64,000 nucleotides of DNA, from positions 52,296-116,295 of the forward strand of contig CALUTR010000005.1 in NCBI GenBank assembly GCA_944323755.1, given 5' to 3'. Below, piece after piece: positions 39,032 through 47,944 of the stretch. Within the stretch, counting starts at the first letter, position 1, and each line of letters starts with the position of its first letter. A program made the position numbers and the translations under genes. The DNA comes from an uncultured Helicobacteraceae bacterium (GTDB taxonomy: Bacteria; Campylobacterota; Campylobacteria; Campylobacterales; Helicobacteraceae). The notes below the pieces were generated by a model. That model saw only the letters and a program-made list of their open reading frames with translations, made no database searches and was not told the DNA's origin.

Positions 39032-40946
39032 TCAAAGCAGTCTTAAATAGTAACAGAATCCACTTTCACATTGATTAATCATATGTGAATTTAGTGGCAT
39101 TAGACTTCCTATAGCACCAGCTCCATCACCAGAACAATCAAAGAATGATAAAAGAGCTGAAAGATTTCCTTAAAATGCATTTCTTGTAGTTACTTGCATT
39201 GCACTCATAGCAACTATCTCTCTTTCATCAGAAAGTATCTCTCTAAGTGATTGCCTACTTCTAAGTGGCTGCATAATCTCAACAAACAAATCATATTCTG
39301 CATCCGCTGCATTCACAGGTATCGCTACCGTGCCTCTAGAGGTATTTACTACAGGTTGTATATGACCTCCTAACTCTCCACTTTCTTCCAATCTAAATAA
39401 CACAACCATCCAAATACTTCCATTTAGAGAATTTAAGATTCTATCAAGCTCTTCATTAACACCTGCATCATCTCTCACAATATCATTAAACAAAGTCATA
39501 TTGCTATCCTAAAGTCATATCTAAAGTGCCTCTAGCAACCCTTAGCGTCCTATCAAAAACATCTTCGCCCACAATAAGTGGCAGCCCTTGCACATAGGCA
39601 AAATGCCGATAGTTCCTAGAGAGTTCTGGAAATCTACTCCTAAAAGAAATGAAAGGGTTTCTATTTGTTTGATATTCAAATAGATGCGATCTAGTAGGCA
39701 ATGCAGGATAAGAGCTTGCAAGCTGATATATCATCTCCATTGTTTGCAAGAAGCACACGCCACAGCCTCCAATAGTTTCCCCCTCTGGATTATTAAAATC
39801 AGTGCTAATAGAATAAAGCAACCTTACCCATTCCTCATCAAAGTTAAAATCACTAGAGAATTGTTTGACACTTGGTTTTACTTGATTTTCTCCTGGCTTG
39901 GGCAGTATTCTAGATTTTTAGAGAGATTCCCACCTAAAAATTTATAATACAAGCGCATAAAAGGATCAAGCACAAAGTATGAAGTAGGTTGATGTGTTGA
40001 ATCTTGACCAATATAAGAGCTGTTCACAGTGTATAAACTCCCCCAATTTGATCCATACCTAGGTGTCCTTAATAAATGTTGATTATGGTCTAAAAATACC
40101 GTACCAAAATCACCTTGATAAATGAGATCCCATTTATTATTATCTGCTTCTTCAGAACCTACGCAAGAATGCATAAAAGTCCAATTACAAGTGTCATCTT
40201 TTTTGAATTAGAAAGAGGCATTGTAAGTCACCATTTACCTGATCATAAGTAAAGAAATGTTTATTTTCTGGATTATAGAAGAAACATCTAGGCTCATTGC
40301 TTGCCTTCATTTCCTCACAAATATAAGTTTTTGTATCATTGCAATACCAAGCAAGAGTTGTTTTGAGATTTAATGAATGAACTCTTGCTTTTGTAGTAAC
40401 CTACTCTCGCATATCAGAAGTAAGATTGTGATTATAGTAGTCTTGCTTATTTTGAGAAATATATAGGTAGTATTTATAATCTTTAATTCTATAATCCCTT
40501 ATCTTGCTATAAAATCCCTCTTCTTTGTAATATCAAACTTGAGCAGGATCATTGATAGCGCAAGGACGAAGACGGATGTAATCCCATTGTTCTTTTTTAT
40601 TTAAAATAGAATAAAGCACAGATAGACATAGCCAAGTATTACCACTTACATTTAAAGAAATTCTGCACAATACATCGTATCTTGCCTGTGTTTTATACTT
40701 GCAATCCTCCAGACTTGCATAACTCTCACCTGCAGTAAAAGTCGGTGCATAGCAGTATTCATAGCCATCGTGTGTTGTTATGCTATGGCTCTATCTTTTG
40801 GATTTTCTGCGAGCTTTTGGATTACTTTTGGAGGCTTAACATTTCTTGCATCATTTAATAACTCTTCAGATTTAACACTTTGAGTAAAAATACCTAAAAC
40901 TAAAAACAACAAAAATAAATTTATTTTTGTTGAAAAACAATATCAT
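39032..40946 (-). pseudogene. Broken DUF1561/PF07598 (virulence-modifying, ricin-B-like lectin) secreted toxin gene
   Basis: Joining frames over 1.9 kb rebuilds a ~638-residue protein close in length and order to Leptospira virulence-modifying proteins: signal peptide, ARYDVL-type lectin start, WDYIRLRPCAINDP, TPRYGSNWGSLYTV, SYFVLDPFM, GGCGVCFLQTMEM, NPFISFRSRFPEL, GSIWMVVLFRLEE, GGHIQPVVNTSRGTVAIP and a Cys-rich end (INQCESGFCY). The ATG at 40944-40946 has AAGGA six bases before it. Lesions: frameshifts near 40915, 40785, 40199-40204 (T6), 39895 and 39500; stops at 40533-40535 (TGA), 40401-40403 (TAG), 39504-39506 (TAG) and 39170-39172 (TAA). The family is reported in Leptospira, Bartonella and some Helicobacter. 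The gene cannot make its product. Confidence 0.88.
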
Positions 40947-41103
40947 CTAAAATCCTTACTTAATTGAGATACAGCCTTATAATACACTAATTTATTAAAA
41001 AAATTTGTATAAAAAATCAAAAAAATAAACTATAAAAATTATTATTAGCAATAAGCAGAAAAATAAATAAAAAATAAACAAATAAATTATTTAATAAATA
41101 TTT

Positions 41104-41116
41104 GCCTTTATAAGGC
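41104..41116. promoter_or_regulatory. GCCTT-AAGGC palindrome upstream of the pseudopilin gene
   Basis: GCCTTTATAAGGC is a 13-base inverted repeat 72 bases before the pilin ATG. The surrounding 240-base gap (40947-41187) is very A/T-rich, holds no gene, and must carry the promoters for both divergent genes. The palindrome may be an operator; no regulator is adjacent. Confidence 0.3.
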
Positions 41117-41187
41117 TATATTTAAATATTTTTTGTTAATAATTCATTTAACTTTTAGGTTAAGAGATAAAAGGAGTTATTTATTAA

Positions 41188-41709
41188 ATGAAAAGAAGTG
41201 GTTTTTCAATGATCGAATTAGTATTTGTTATCGTAATTCTTGGAGTTTTAGCAGCTGTTGCTGTTCCTAGATTTGTAACAACAAGAACTGATGCACAAGT
41301 TGCAATGTTAAGAAGTGATATTGCTAGCGCAATGAAAGCAATCCCTGCAAGAATCTTTGCTGAAAATATAGATCCTACACAATCTGCTCCAAAAGGATTT
41401 TCTAGTTGGAACGAATGGATAATAGATACAGGCGGATTAGATAGAAGTAGATGGGGTTCTGTAAATCTTCCTATAGCACGTGGAATAATGCCAATTAGCA
41501 AAGTAGAAAATGGGAAGAATTATTATTGTGGGGCTTCACAAGTTAGCGATGCAGTCATTGCAATCGACACAAATGGTGATTTAATTTTCAACCCAAATAA
41601 TCTAAAGTCAGATACAAATGAGACTCTATGTAAGAGCTTAAAAGATTCCTACCCAAGCGGAAGCAATAGAGTTATCCCACTTGCTACAACTGGAGCTGTG
41701 AAGTTTTAG
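41188..41709 (+). CDS. Type II secretion/competence pseudopilin-like protein
   Basis: The 173-residue protein has a class III signal: KRSGFSMIELVFVIVILG, with cleavage after Gly5, N-methylated Phe, and Glu5 of the mature form, followed by a 20-residue hydrophobic helix. The globular part has two Cys (YYCGAS, ETLCKS) that could form a disulphide. Such pilins form short periplasmic fibres for secretion or DNA uptake. No assembly ATPase, peptidase or secretin is nearby, so it depends on genes elsewhere. It has a strong AAAAGGAG site and its own leader. Confidence 0.85.
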   Translation: MKRSGFSMIELVFVIVILGVLAAVAVPRFVTTRTDAQVAMLRSDIASAMKAIPARIFAENIDPTQSAPKGFSSWNEWIIDTGGLDRSRWGSVNLPIARGIMPISKVENGKNYYCGASQVSDAVIAIDTNGDLIFNPNNLKSDTNETLCKSLKDSYPSGSNRVIPLATTGAVKF

Positions 41710-41720
41710 AATCCTAATTT

Positions 41721-41772
41721 CAATAAAGCATAAATATTTAATGATGGCTTTCATATAAATATGGCTTTATTG
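41721..41772 (+). other. Long-loop inverted repeat after the pseudopilin gene
   Basis: CAATAAAGC at 41721-41729 is the exact complement of GCTTTATTG at 41764-41772, with a 34-base A/T-rich loop that also holds a near repeat of ATAAATAT and GGCTTT. It could end the pilin message or be an RNA structure before minD. Confidence 0.3.
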
Positions 41773-41809
41773 TGTTAAATCTGCTATATTATAAGATTTA
41801 ATAAATCTT

Positions 41810-41815
41810 TATAAT
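41810..41815 (+). promoter_or_regulatory. Possible -10 box (TATAAT) for the minD operon
   Basis: TATAAT 27 bases before the minD GTG; another candidate, TG-C-TATATT, is at 41782-41790. Both are inside A/T-rich DNA. Confidence 0.35.
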
Positions 41816-41841
41816 TTAATAATTTTAAACAAGGTGATTTA

Positions 41842-42636
41842 GTGGGAATTGTTATTACTGTTACTTCAGGTAAAGGCGGCGTAGGTAAATCAACAGCAGT
41901 TGGGAATCTATCTGTTGGTCTTGCAAATCGTGGGAAAAAAGTCGTAGCGATAGATTTTGATATAGGTCTTAGAAACCTTGATATGATACTAGGGCTTGAA
42001 AATAGAATAGTATATGATGTAATTGATGTAATGGAAGGCAAATGCAACCTCAACCAAGCATTAATAAATGACAAAAAAGCAAAATCGCTATATTTTTTAC
42101 CAGCTTCTCAAAATAAAGATAAAAACATTCTTGATAAAGAAAAAGTAAAAGTCCTAATTGAAGAATTAAAACAAAATTTTGACTTTATTATCATTGACTC
42201 TCCAGCAGGAATTGAAGGCGGATTTGAACACGCTATTTTTTGGGCAGATAGGGCACTTATCGTAGTTACTCCTGAAGTAAGCAGTGTAAGAGATGCAGAT
42301 AGAGTTATCGGGATAATTGATGCAAAAAGCGACAAAGCAAGAGAAGGAAAAGAAGTAGGGAAACACCTAATAATTAATAGAATCAAGCAAGACTTAATAA
42401 AAAAAGGTGATATGATGAGCAGCGATGATGTATTAACAATACTTGGTATTCCACTTATTGGGCTTGTTCCTGAAGATGAGAAAATTGTAGCAGCGACAAA
42501 TAGCGGAGAACCTGTAATATACAACAAAAAAACCAAAAGCGCAAAAGCATATGAAAGGATAAGCGATAGAATCTTAGGCAAAGATGTCCCATTTGTATTA
42601 GAAAATGATAGCTTTTTTAGTAGGTTGTTTAAATGA
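41842..42636 (+). CDS. minD: Septum site-determining protein MinD
   Basis: MinD is the membrane-binding ATPase that positions the division site with MinC and MinE. The 264-residue protein has the deviant Walker [19 protein letters not shown] and a C-terminal amphipathic helix (DSFFSRLFK) that binds membrane. The start is GTG after an AAGGTG site. It overlaps minE by four bases (ATGA). minC is not in the window. Confidence 0.97.
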   Translation: MGIVITVTSGKGGVGKSTAVGNLSVGLANRGKKVVAIDFDIGLRNLDMILGLENRIVYDVIDVMEGKCNLNQALINDKKAKSLYFLPASQNKDKNILDKEKVKVLIEELKQNFDFIIIDSPAGIEGGFEHAIFWADRALIVVTPEVSSVRDADRVIGIIDAKSDKAREGKEVGKHLIINRIKQDLIKKGDMMSSDDVLTILGIPLIGLVPEDEKIVAATNSGEPVIYNKKTKSAKAYERISDRILGKDVPFVLENDSFFSRLFK

Positions 42637-42863
42637 TATTTTTTAGAAAGAAAAAGTCTGCAGAAGAAGCAAAAAATAGACTATTATTTGCCCTAGCTCA
42701 CGATAGAACATCAAATATACCATACATAGAAGATATGAAAAATGAGATTCTAGCAGTTATTAGAAAATACACACAAACAAATAAAATCAACATCAAAGCA
42801 GATTCTAATCAAGATATAAACACGCTAGAAATAGAAATTAAATTAGATGAAAAAGCTACATAA
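42633..42863 (+). CDS. minE: Cell division topological specificity factor MinE
   Basis: MinE stimulates the MinD ATPase and confines division inhibition to the poles. The 76-residue protein has the N-terminal anti-MinCD region ([15 protein letters not shown]) and the C-terminal dimer domain ([14 protein letters not shown], then the [10 protein letters not shown] strand). Its ATG overlaps minD and its end overlaps the next gene by 17 bases. Confidence 0.95.
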   Translation: MIFFRKKKSAEEAKNRLLFALAHDRTSNIPYIEDMKNEILAVIRKYTQTNKINIKADSNQDINTLEIEIKLDEKAT

Positions 42864-43881
42864 ATTTATGATTCTATCTTTAGTATTAGCAATATCATAT
42901 CTAATAATAGATCTTGGTTTAACCCAGCCTAAACCAAAAGCTGATAACATCATACACTTAAGCAGCAATGAAAGCAAAATAACCCAAATTGACAAAGAGA
43001 TTAAGCAATTAGAGCAAGACGCAAAAGATATAGAATCCTACACAATACAATACAAAAAGAGGATAGACTATAGCAACCCAACATCATCAGAGATAGCTGA
43101 TTACAAAGACAATATCATACAAGAAGTAATAACACCAAAAATAGAAAACATACCAAATAAAACACCATATGAAAACATAATCAAAGTCTCAAAGCCAAAA
43201 GTTGTAATAATCATTGATGATGTTTTAAATACAAAGCAGTTAAATGATATAAAGGCGATAGATTTAAAGCTTACGCCATCAGTGTTTCCAAGCAACAACA
43301 ATGATATGATCAATGCGATTAAGGATTTAGATTTTTTTATGGTACATCTTCCATTAGAGGCAAAAATATATACAGATGAGCTAGATACAATTAAAATAAG
43401 TGATACCACTGATAGGATAAAACAAAAGATACAATCCATAAAATCATCTATGCCAAATGTAGCATACATCAATAACCACACAGGAAGTAAATTCACAGCA
43501 GATAAAGCAAGTATGCAGAATCTACTAAATATCCTAGATGATAATAAAATAAAGTTTGTAGATAGCAGAACAACACCAGATACAACACTAAATGAAATAG
43601 CAAATGAGCAAAATAGATTAATTTTATATAGAGATATTTTTATAGACAATAAACTTGATAGTAATTCACTTAATAAGCAAATATTAAATGGTGTAAAAAT
43701 AGCAAAAAAAAGAGGATATGCAATACTCATAGCCCACCCACACAAAGAAACACTAAGGGCGCTAAAAGTTGCAAAAGAAAATATTCTAAAAGATGTTGAT
43801 GTAATATATTTAAATGAGCTAGATGAAATATTACAAAATGCAAATATAACCAAATATACTCAAAGAATCATCAATGAATAA
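42847..43881 (+). CDS. Divergent polysaccharide deacetylase family protein (YibQ-like)
   Basis: The 344-residue protein has an N-terminal signal anchor (MILSLVLAISYLIIDLGL), a charged linker and a C-terminal domain of the divergent polysaccharide deacetylase type: VVIIIDDVLNT, LKLTPSVFPS, HLPLEA, INNHTGSKFTADK, FVDSRTT and AILIAHPHKET. Several canonical metal-site residues remain (Asp, His). It is likely periplasmic and may act on peptidoglycan or surface glycans. C. jejuni has a similar gene between ilvC and dprA, as I recall. Confidence 0.85.
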   Translation: MKKLHKFMILSLVLAISYLIIDLGLTQPKPKADNIIHLSSNESKITQIDKEIKQLEQDAKDIESYTIQYKKRIDYSNPTSSEIADYKDNIIQEVITPKIENIPNKTPYENIIKVSKPKVVIIIDDVLNTKQLNDIKAIDLKLTPSVFPSNNNDMINAIKDLDFFMVHLPLEAKIYTDELDTIKISDTTDRIKQKIQSIKSSMPNVAYINNHTGSKFTADKASMQNLLNILDDNKIKFVDSRTTPDTTLNEIANEQNRLILYRDIFIDNKLDSNSLNKQILNGVKIAKKRGYAILIAHPHKETLRALKVAKENILKDVDVIYLNELDEILQNANITKYTQRIINE

Positions 43882-45985
43882 CATTGATATAGTAAATAGA
43901 TTCCACCTAAAAGGAAGCATTCTAAGTATCAATCAATCAGAAGATGGATTGATTGCAATAACACAAAACTATCAAGCATTTAGAATCGATACAAAAACGA
44001 TGCAGATAAAAAATCTATCTACACTTTTACACTCAAAAGAGTTACCACACAAATATTCAAAAACAACAAGTGCGAGCAAAAACCTAATAAGTATCGCAGA
44101 AAGTTCATCAAAAACTTTATCAATTGCAACAGCAAAATCACCAAGTGAGATATTTATAAAGCTTGATTATCATAAAGGATCAATTAGTGCATCAAGCTTT
44201 TCAAATGATAGCAATACACTTGCAAGTGGCGGAGAAGATGGGAGAATCCACATCTATGATACACACAAATTTCAAAAAATAATCACGCTACCTTATCGCC
44301 CAGATTATATTTCAGCGCTTCATTTCTCTAAAGATTCTAGATTTTTATTTGCATCGTGTTTTAACAAATCAAATATGATATTTGACTGCCAAAGAGCAAA
44401 AACAACAAATATATTTAGCACAAGTGAAGTTGTAGAATGGGCAGACTTTTTCGATAAAAATTCAAAATTATTTATGATTCTAAGAAATTCAAATTCAATC
44501 ATATACGATATAAGGACAAATCAAACATTAAGCATTGCAACACCATTTACATCCTGGCCAACGATATTTTGCATTAATGATGATGAGAATCTTGCAATAG
44601 TTGGATCACGAGATTCGACTATATATATAATCAATCTTAAAGAAAACAAAAAAACATTCAGCATAAAGCTAGATAACACAACAGGGATAAGCGCCCTTTA
44701 TTTACATTTAGGGAAAATTTTTGTTGGTTTTACAAATGGAGAATTGCTAATCATAAGCTATAATGATAAAAATAGTGAATTCATACAAGCTTGCAAAAAG
44801 AAGGACTACAAAAATGCTGCGAAACTACTAGATAAAAATATTTTCTTATCTTTGCTTCCTTGCGCAAGTATTTTTGATGATGACTGGGAAATAATCCTAA
44901 AAGATGCAATAGAGTTATTAAGCAATGACAAAATAGACGATGCAATTGAACTTGTAGAACCTTTTATGCGTGATAGTGCAAAAAAAGATGCATTTAATGT
45001 GTATTTAAATTCAAAAAACACTTTAAAAAAATTCCAAGATTTAATCGATAAAAAATCATATGAAGAAGCATATAATATGACATTACAAGCGAAGTTTTTA
45101 ATAAAAACTTCACATTTTGAATATCTAGAAAATATCTGGCACAAAGCATTCAATAATGCAAAAAAACTGCTAGAAGATGATATAGGCAATATAGATTCTG
45201 CAAGAAAAATCCTAGAGCCATTTTTAAAAACACCAAAAAGAACCATAATAATGCAAATATTAAATAATATCAATATTTTTAAAGATGCTGAAAGACTGGT
45301 AAAAGATCAGAATTTTAAAGATTATTTTGCACTTACGGCAAATTTTGTCTATTTAAAAGATACAGAGTTATACAAAAAAGTGCTAATACTTGGTGATAAT
45401 TTATATGAAAAAGCGATAAATTATGAAAACAATGGACATTATGATGAATTCGAAAAATTAGCGAAATTTTTACAGAATTTTCCATCATATAAAGATGTAA
45501 TTACGGATTATCTAGTATCTGCATCTAAAAAAATCGAGATTCTAAACTTGATTGCAAATAAAAAAACAAATGAAGTTTATAAACTTGCTTTAGAATTTGA
45601 TGAATTGCAATATTTAGATGAATTTAAAGAGTTTTCTAAAGAATTTAATGCTTTATATAACAAAGCAAAAGAAATGGCATTTAAAGGCAGGGCAGATATG
45701 CTAGATGACATTTTTAAAGATTATATAAAAATTGAATACTGGATAGACAATATCAAAAATATTTACAAAATCGCATACATAGAGGAATTCAAACTACGCA
45801 TCAAAGAAAAAAATGTAATTAATTGGACAAAAAGTATTAATAATTATATTGATATATTTGGCAAAGATGATGAGATTATTGATTTTTGCACAGCAAATAA
45901 ATTAGATTACATACTTGATAACACAAATGATGATGAAAGAATAAAAATAGAATTTAGACACCAAAAAACACTAATACAAAAATAA
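43874..45985 (+). CDS. WD40-like beta-propeller plus alpha-solenoid protein of unknown function
   Basis: I do not recognise a named family. Residues ~1-295 contain repeated WD40-like blades (SASSFSNDSNTLASGGEDGRIHIYD, split as SASSFSNDSN and TLASGGEDGRIHIYD, is the clearest). From ~310 to the end the 400 residues are helical and rich in Lys, Asp and Leu, looking like a TPR-like or clathrin-like solenoid (KKKDYKNAAKLLDKN, DDAIELVEPFM). There is no signal peptide or membrane span. It starts within the previous gene (8-base overlap) and ends at the dprA start, so it belongs to the minDE-dprA-ruvX operon. Confidence 0.75.
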   Translation: MNNIDIVNRFHLKGSILSINQSEDGLIAITQNYQAFRIDTKTMQIKNLSTLLHSKELPHKYSKTTSASKNLISIAESSSKTLSIATAKSPSEIFIKLDYHKGSISASSFSNDSNTLASGGEDGRIHIYDTHKFQKIITLPYRPDYISALHFSKDSRFLFASCFNKSNMIFDCQRAKTTNIFSTSEVVEWADFFDKNSKLFMILRNSNSIIYDIRTNQTLSIATPFTSWPTIFCINDDENLAIVGSRDSTIYIINLKENKKTFSIKLDNTTGISALYLHLGKIFVGFTNGELLIISYNDKNSEFIQACKKKDYKNAAKLLDKNIFLSLLPCASIFDDDWEIILKDAIELLSNDKIDDAIELVEPFMRDSAKKDAFNVYLNSKNTLKKFQDLIDKKSYEEAYNMTLQAKFLIKTSHFEYLENIWHKAFNNAKKLLEDDIGNIDSARKILEPFLKTPKRTIIMQILNNINIFKDAERLVKDQNFKDYFALTANFVYLKDTELYKKVLILGDNLYEKAINYENNGHYDEFEKLAKFLQNFPSYKDVITDYLVSASKKIEILNLIANKKTNEVYKLALEFDELQYLDEFKEFSKEFNALYNKAKEMAFKGRADMLDDIFKDYIKIEYWIDNIKNIYKIAYIEEFKLRIKEKNVINWTKSINNYIDIFGKDDEIIDFCTANKLDYILDNTNDDERIKIEFRHQKTLIQK

Positions 45986-46764
45986 TGAAAATACTTCAAA
46001 TACCAAAATCACTAGAATCATTAAAAAATCCACCAAAAGAATTATATTACACAGGAAATATAGATCTATTAAATCAATTTAAAGTAGCGATTGTAGGCAC
46101 AAGACGACCAAATCAATATACAAAAACTATAACCTCAACACTAGCTCAAAAAATAAGCCAATATGCTGTGATTATAAGTGGTGGGGCAATTGGAATTGAC
46201 TTTATCGCACATACAAATTCAATACCAAATACAATAATGATCTCACCAGCAAGCCTAGATATATATTACCCAAAGGAAAATAGTAAATTAATAGATGATA
46301 TAAAAAATACAGCCCTAATTATTAGTGAATACAAAAATACATACTTCCCTAAGAAACACAGCTTTATTGAGAGAAATAGAATAGTTATCGCACTAAGTGA
46401 TATAGTAATATTGCCTCAAGGTGATTTAAATAGTGGCACTAGCTCAAGTGCAAGGATTGCAATAGAGTTAAACAAGCCAATATTTACACTACCACATCGA
46501 TACAAAGAAAGTCCACTTACAGATCAATTAATAAATAATGGAAAGGCTAAGGTAATCTATGATATTGATGATTTCATCAACGAACACATACAAACTTCCA
46601 TCAAAATAACTAGAGAATCTAAACAATCAAGTGATGAAATTTTGGAGTTTTGTAAAAATGCACCAAGTTTTGAAGTAGCATTAGAAAAGTTTGGAAATAA
46701 AATATTAGAATACGAGTTTATGGGACTTTTGGAGAGACAAAACAACACAATAAAAACAAAATGA
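45985..46764 (+). CDS. dprA: DNA-processing protein DprA
   Basis: DprA protects incoming single-stranded DNA and loads RecA during natural transformation. The 259 residues carry the Rossmann-like core: VAIVGTRRPNQYT, ISGGAIGIDFIAH, ERNRIVIALSDIVILPQG and SGTSSSARIA. The DML1-type C-terminal tail is short. Start and stop overlap the previous gene in TAATG. Together with the orphan pseudopilin this supports competence. Confidence 0.95.
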   Translation: MKILQIPKSLESLKNPPKELYYTGNIDLLNQFKVAIVGTRRPNQYTKTITSTLAQKISQYAVIISGGAIGIDFIAHTNSIPNTIMISPASLDIYYPKENSKLIDDIKNTALIISEYKNTYFPKKHSFIERNRIVIALSDIVILPQGDLNSGTSSSARIAIELNKPIFTLPHRYKESPLTDQLINNGKAKVIYDIDDFINEHIQTSIKITRESKQSSDEILEFCKNAPSFEVALEKFGNKILEYEFMGLLERQNNTIKTK

Positions 46765-47138
46765 TAGCAATAGATTTTGGATTAAAAAAGATAGGAATAG
46801 CGCACTACATAAATGGCATCATCTTGCCGCTTGAACCAATAATTAGAAAAAATAGAAATCAGGCTGCTTCAAGCTTAGATACTTTATTAGTGCAAAAAAA
46901 TGTAAAAATATTAATCATTGGCATAGCAAACGAAAATATGAGAGTAAGAATAGAACATTTTATTACTCTTTTAAAGTTTAGAGGTGAGATAAAATTTATC
47001 GATGAAACACTAAGTTCAAAGGAAGCAGAAGAAAAAATACAAGCCAGAGATAACAGCCATATAATGAGAAAAAATGGCATCATAGATAGCATAAGTGCAA
47101 TGATAATAATGGAGAGATATATAAAATCTATTCAATAG
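46761..47138 (+). CDS. ruvX: Holliday junction resolvase-like RuvX (YqgF)
   Basis: The RNase H-fold protein of 125 residues has AIDFGLKKIGIAH (first catalytic Asp), IIGIANENM, FIDETLSSKEAEE and a final conserved Asp (IDSISAMIIMERY). RuvX is implicated in pre-16S rRNA 5' processing in some bacteria and labelled Holliday-junction resolvase. It overlaps dprA by four bases and ends in a short convergent overlap with mreC. Confidence 0.92.
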   Translation: MIAIDFGLKKIGIAHYINGIILPLEPIIRKNRNQAASSLDTLLVQKNVKILIIGIANENMRVRIEHFITLLKFRGEIKFIDETLSSKEAEEKIQARDNSHIMRKNGIIDSISAMIIMERYIKSIQ

Positions 47139-47934
47139 AATCTAAATTGCTTGATTTTTTCACCGGTATATCAACAAGCCAAAAATACCCTATATTATTA
47201 TTTTTATTATACAAATCAACCTCTGCAACGATATAACCATATTCTTGAGACACCTTTTTTATCTTTCCTACTTTAATGCCTTCAAAAAAGATTCCATCTA
47301 GACCATTTGTAACGACCTCATCGCCTACCTTAATCTCACTCCAAGCATTAATATATTCAATAACGATATTGCCATTTGTATTATTTTTTAAAATCCCAAC
47401 TGACTTTGAATCACCTATATAAACTCCATAACTAGCTTTAGAATCGCCATTTAAAATACCAATTAAATCACCATTTACATTGAGTGCGATTCCAGCAGTG
47501 CAACCATTTCTAATAAGCCCAAAAATTTTATTCTCATCAATATTCCCAAACTCGTCACTTTTTAGCCAAACTTGCGAGTATTTACCCATATTTACATAAG
47601 AATAAGCCTTCACCAAAAACACATCTGGCAAACTTGGCTTTTTATTCACCTTTAGCAATTCAAGCAACTTCTCATTTTCTTTTTCTAATGCTGATAATTT
47701 AGATTCTAAGCGCTCATTTTGCAATTTTATATTACCTAGCATCTCTATTTCATCTGCTTGATTAAAATACTTATTTAAAGCAAGAGATATATCATCTTTA
47801 ATAGTAAAAATATTCTCTCTAACAAAATTATTAATCAAAGTAATATAAGTAAATATACCCTTATTAATTTCAAGCATAAACAAAATACATACAATTACTA
47901 TACTGATCCATAAGATTCTATTGCGCTTTTTCAT
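47128..47934 (-). CDS. mreC: Rod shape-determining protein MreC
   Basis: MreC links the MreB cytoskeleton to periplasmic wall synthases. The 268-residue protein has a transmembrane helix at ~8-24, a coiled coil (EIEMLGNIKLQNERLESKL in part) and the beta-rich MreC core (GCTAGIALNVNGDLIG, VGDEVVTNGLDGIF). It follows mreB by ten bases. mreD is not seen in the window. Confidence 0.95.
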   Translation of the reverse strand: MKKRNRILWISIVIVCILFMLEINKGIFTYITLINNFVRENIFTIKDDISLALNKYFNQADEIEMLGNIKLQNERLESKLSALEKENEKLLELLKVNKKPSLPDVFLVKAYSYVNMGKYSQVWLKSDEFGNIDENKIFGLIRNGCTAGIALNVNGDLIGILNGDSKASYGVYIGDSKSVGILKNNTNGNIVIEYINAWSEIKVGDEVVTNGLDGIFFEGIKVGKIKKVSQEYGYIVAEVDLYNKNNNIGYFWLVDIPVKKSSNLDSIE

Positions 47935-47944
47935 ATATTAAGCA

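Noticed and set aside
39170..40174. Three small separate genes on the minus strand (about 109, 105 and 98 residues)
   Set aside because: They are consecutive pieces of a single broken DUF1561-family gene; none has its own ribosome site or a start typical of a gene.
43101..43853. Long open frame opposite the polysaccharide-deacetylase gene
   Set aside because: Ser/Phe/Ile-rich antisense translation without ribosome site; the sense frame has clear family motifs.
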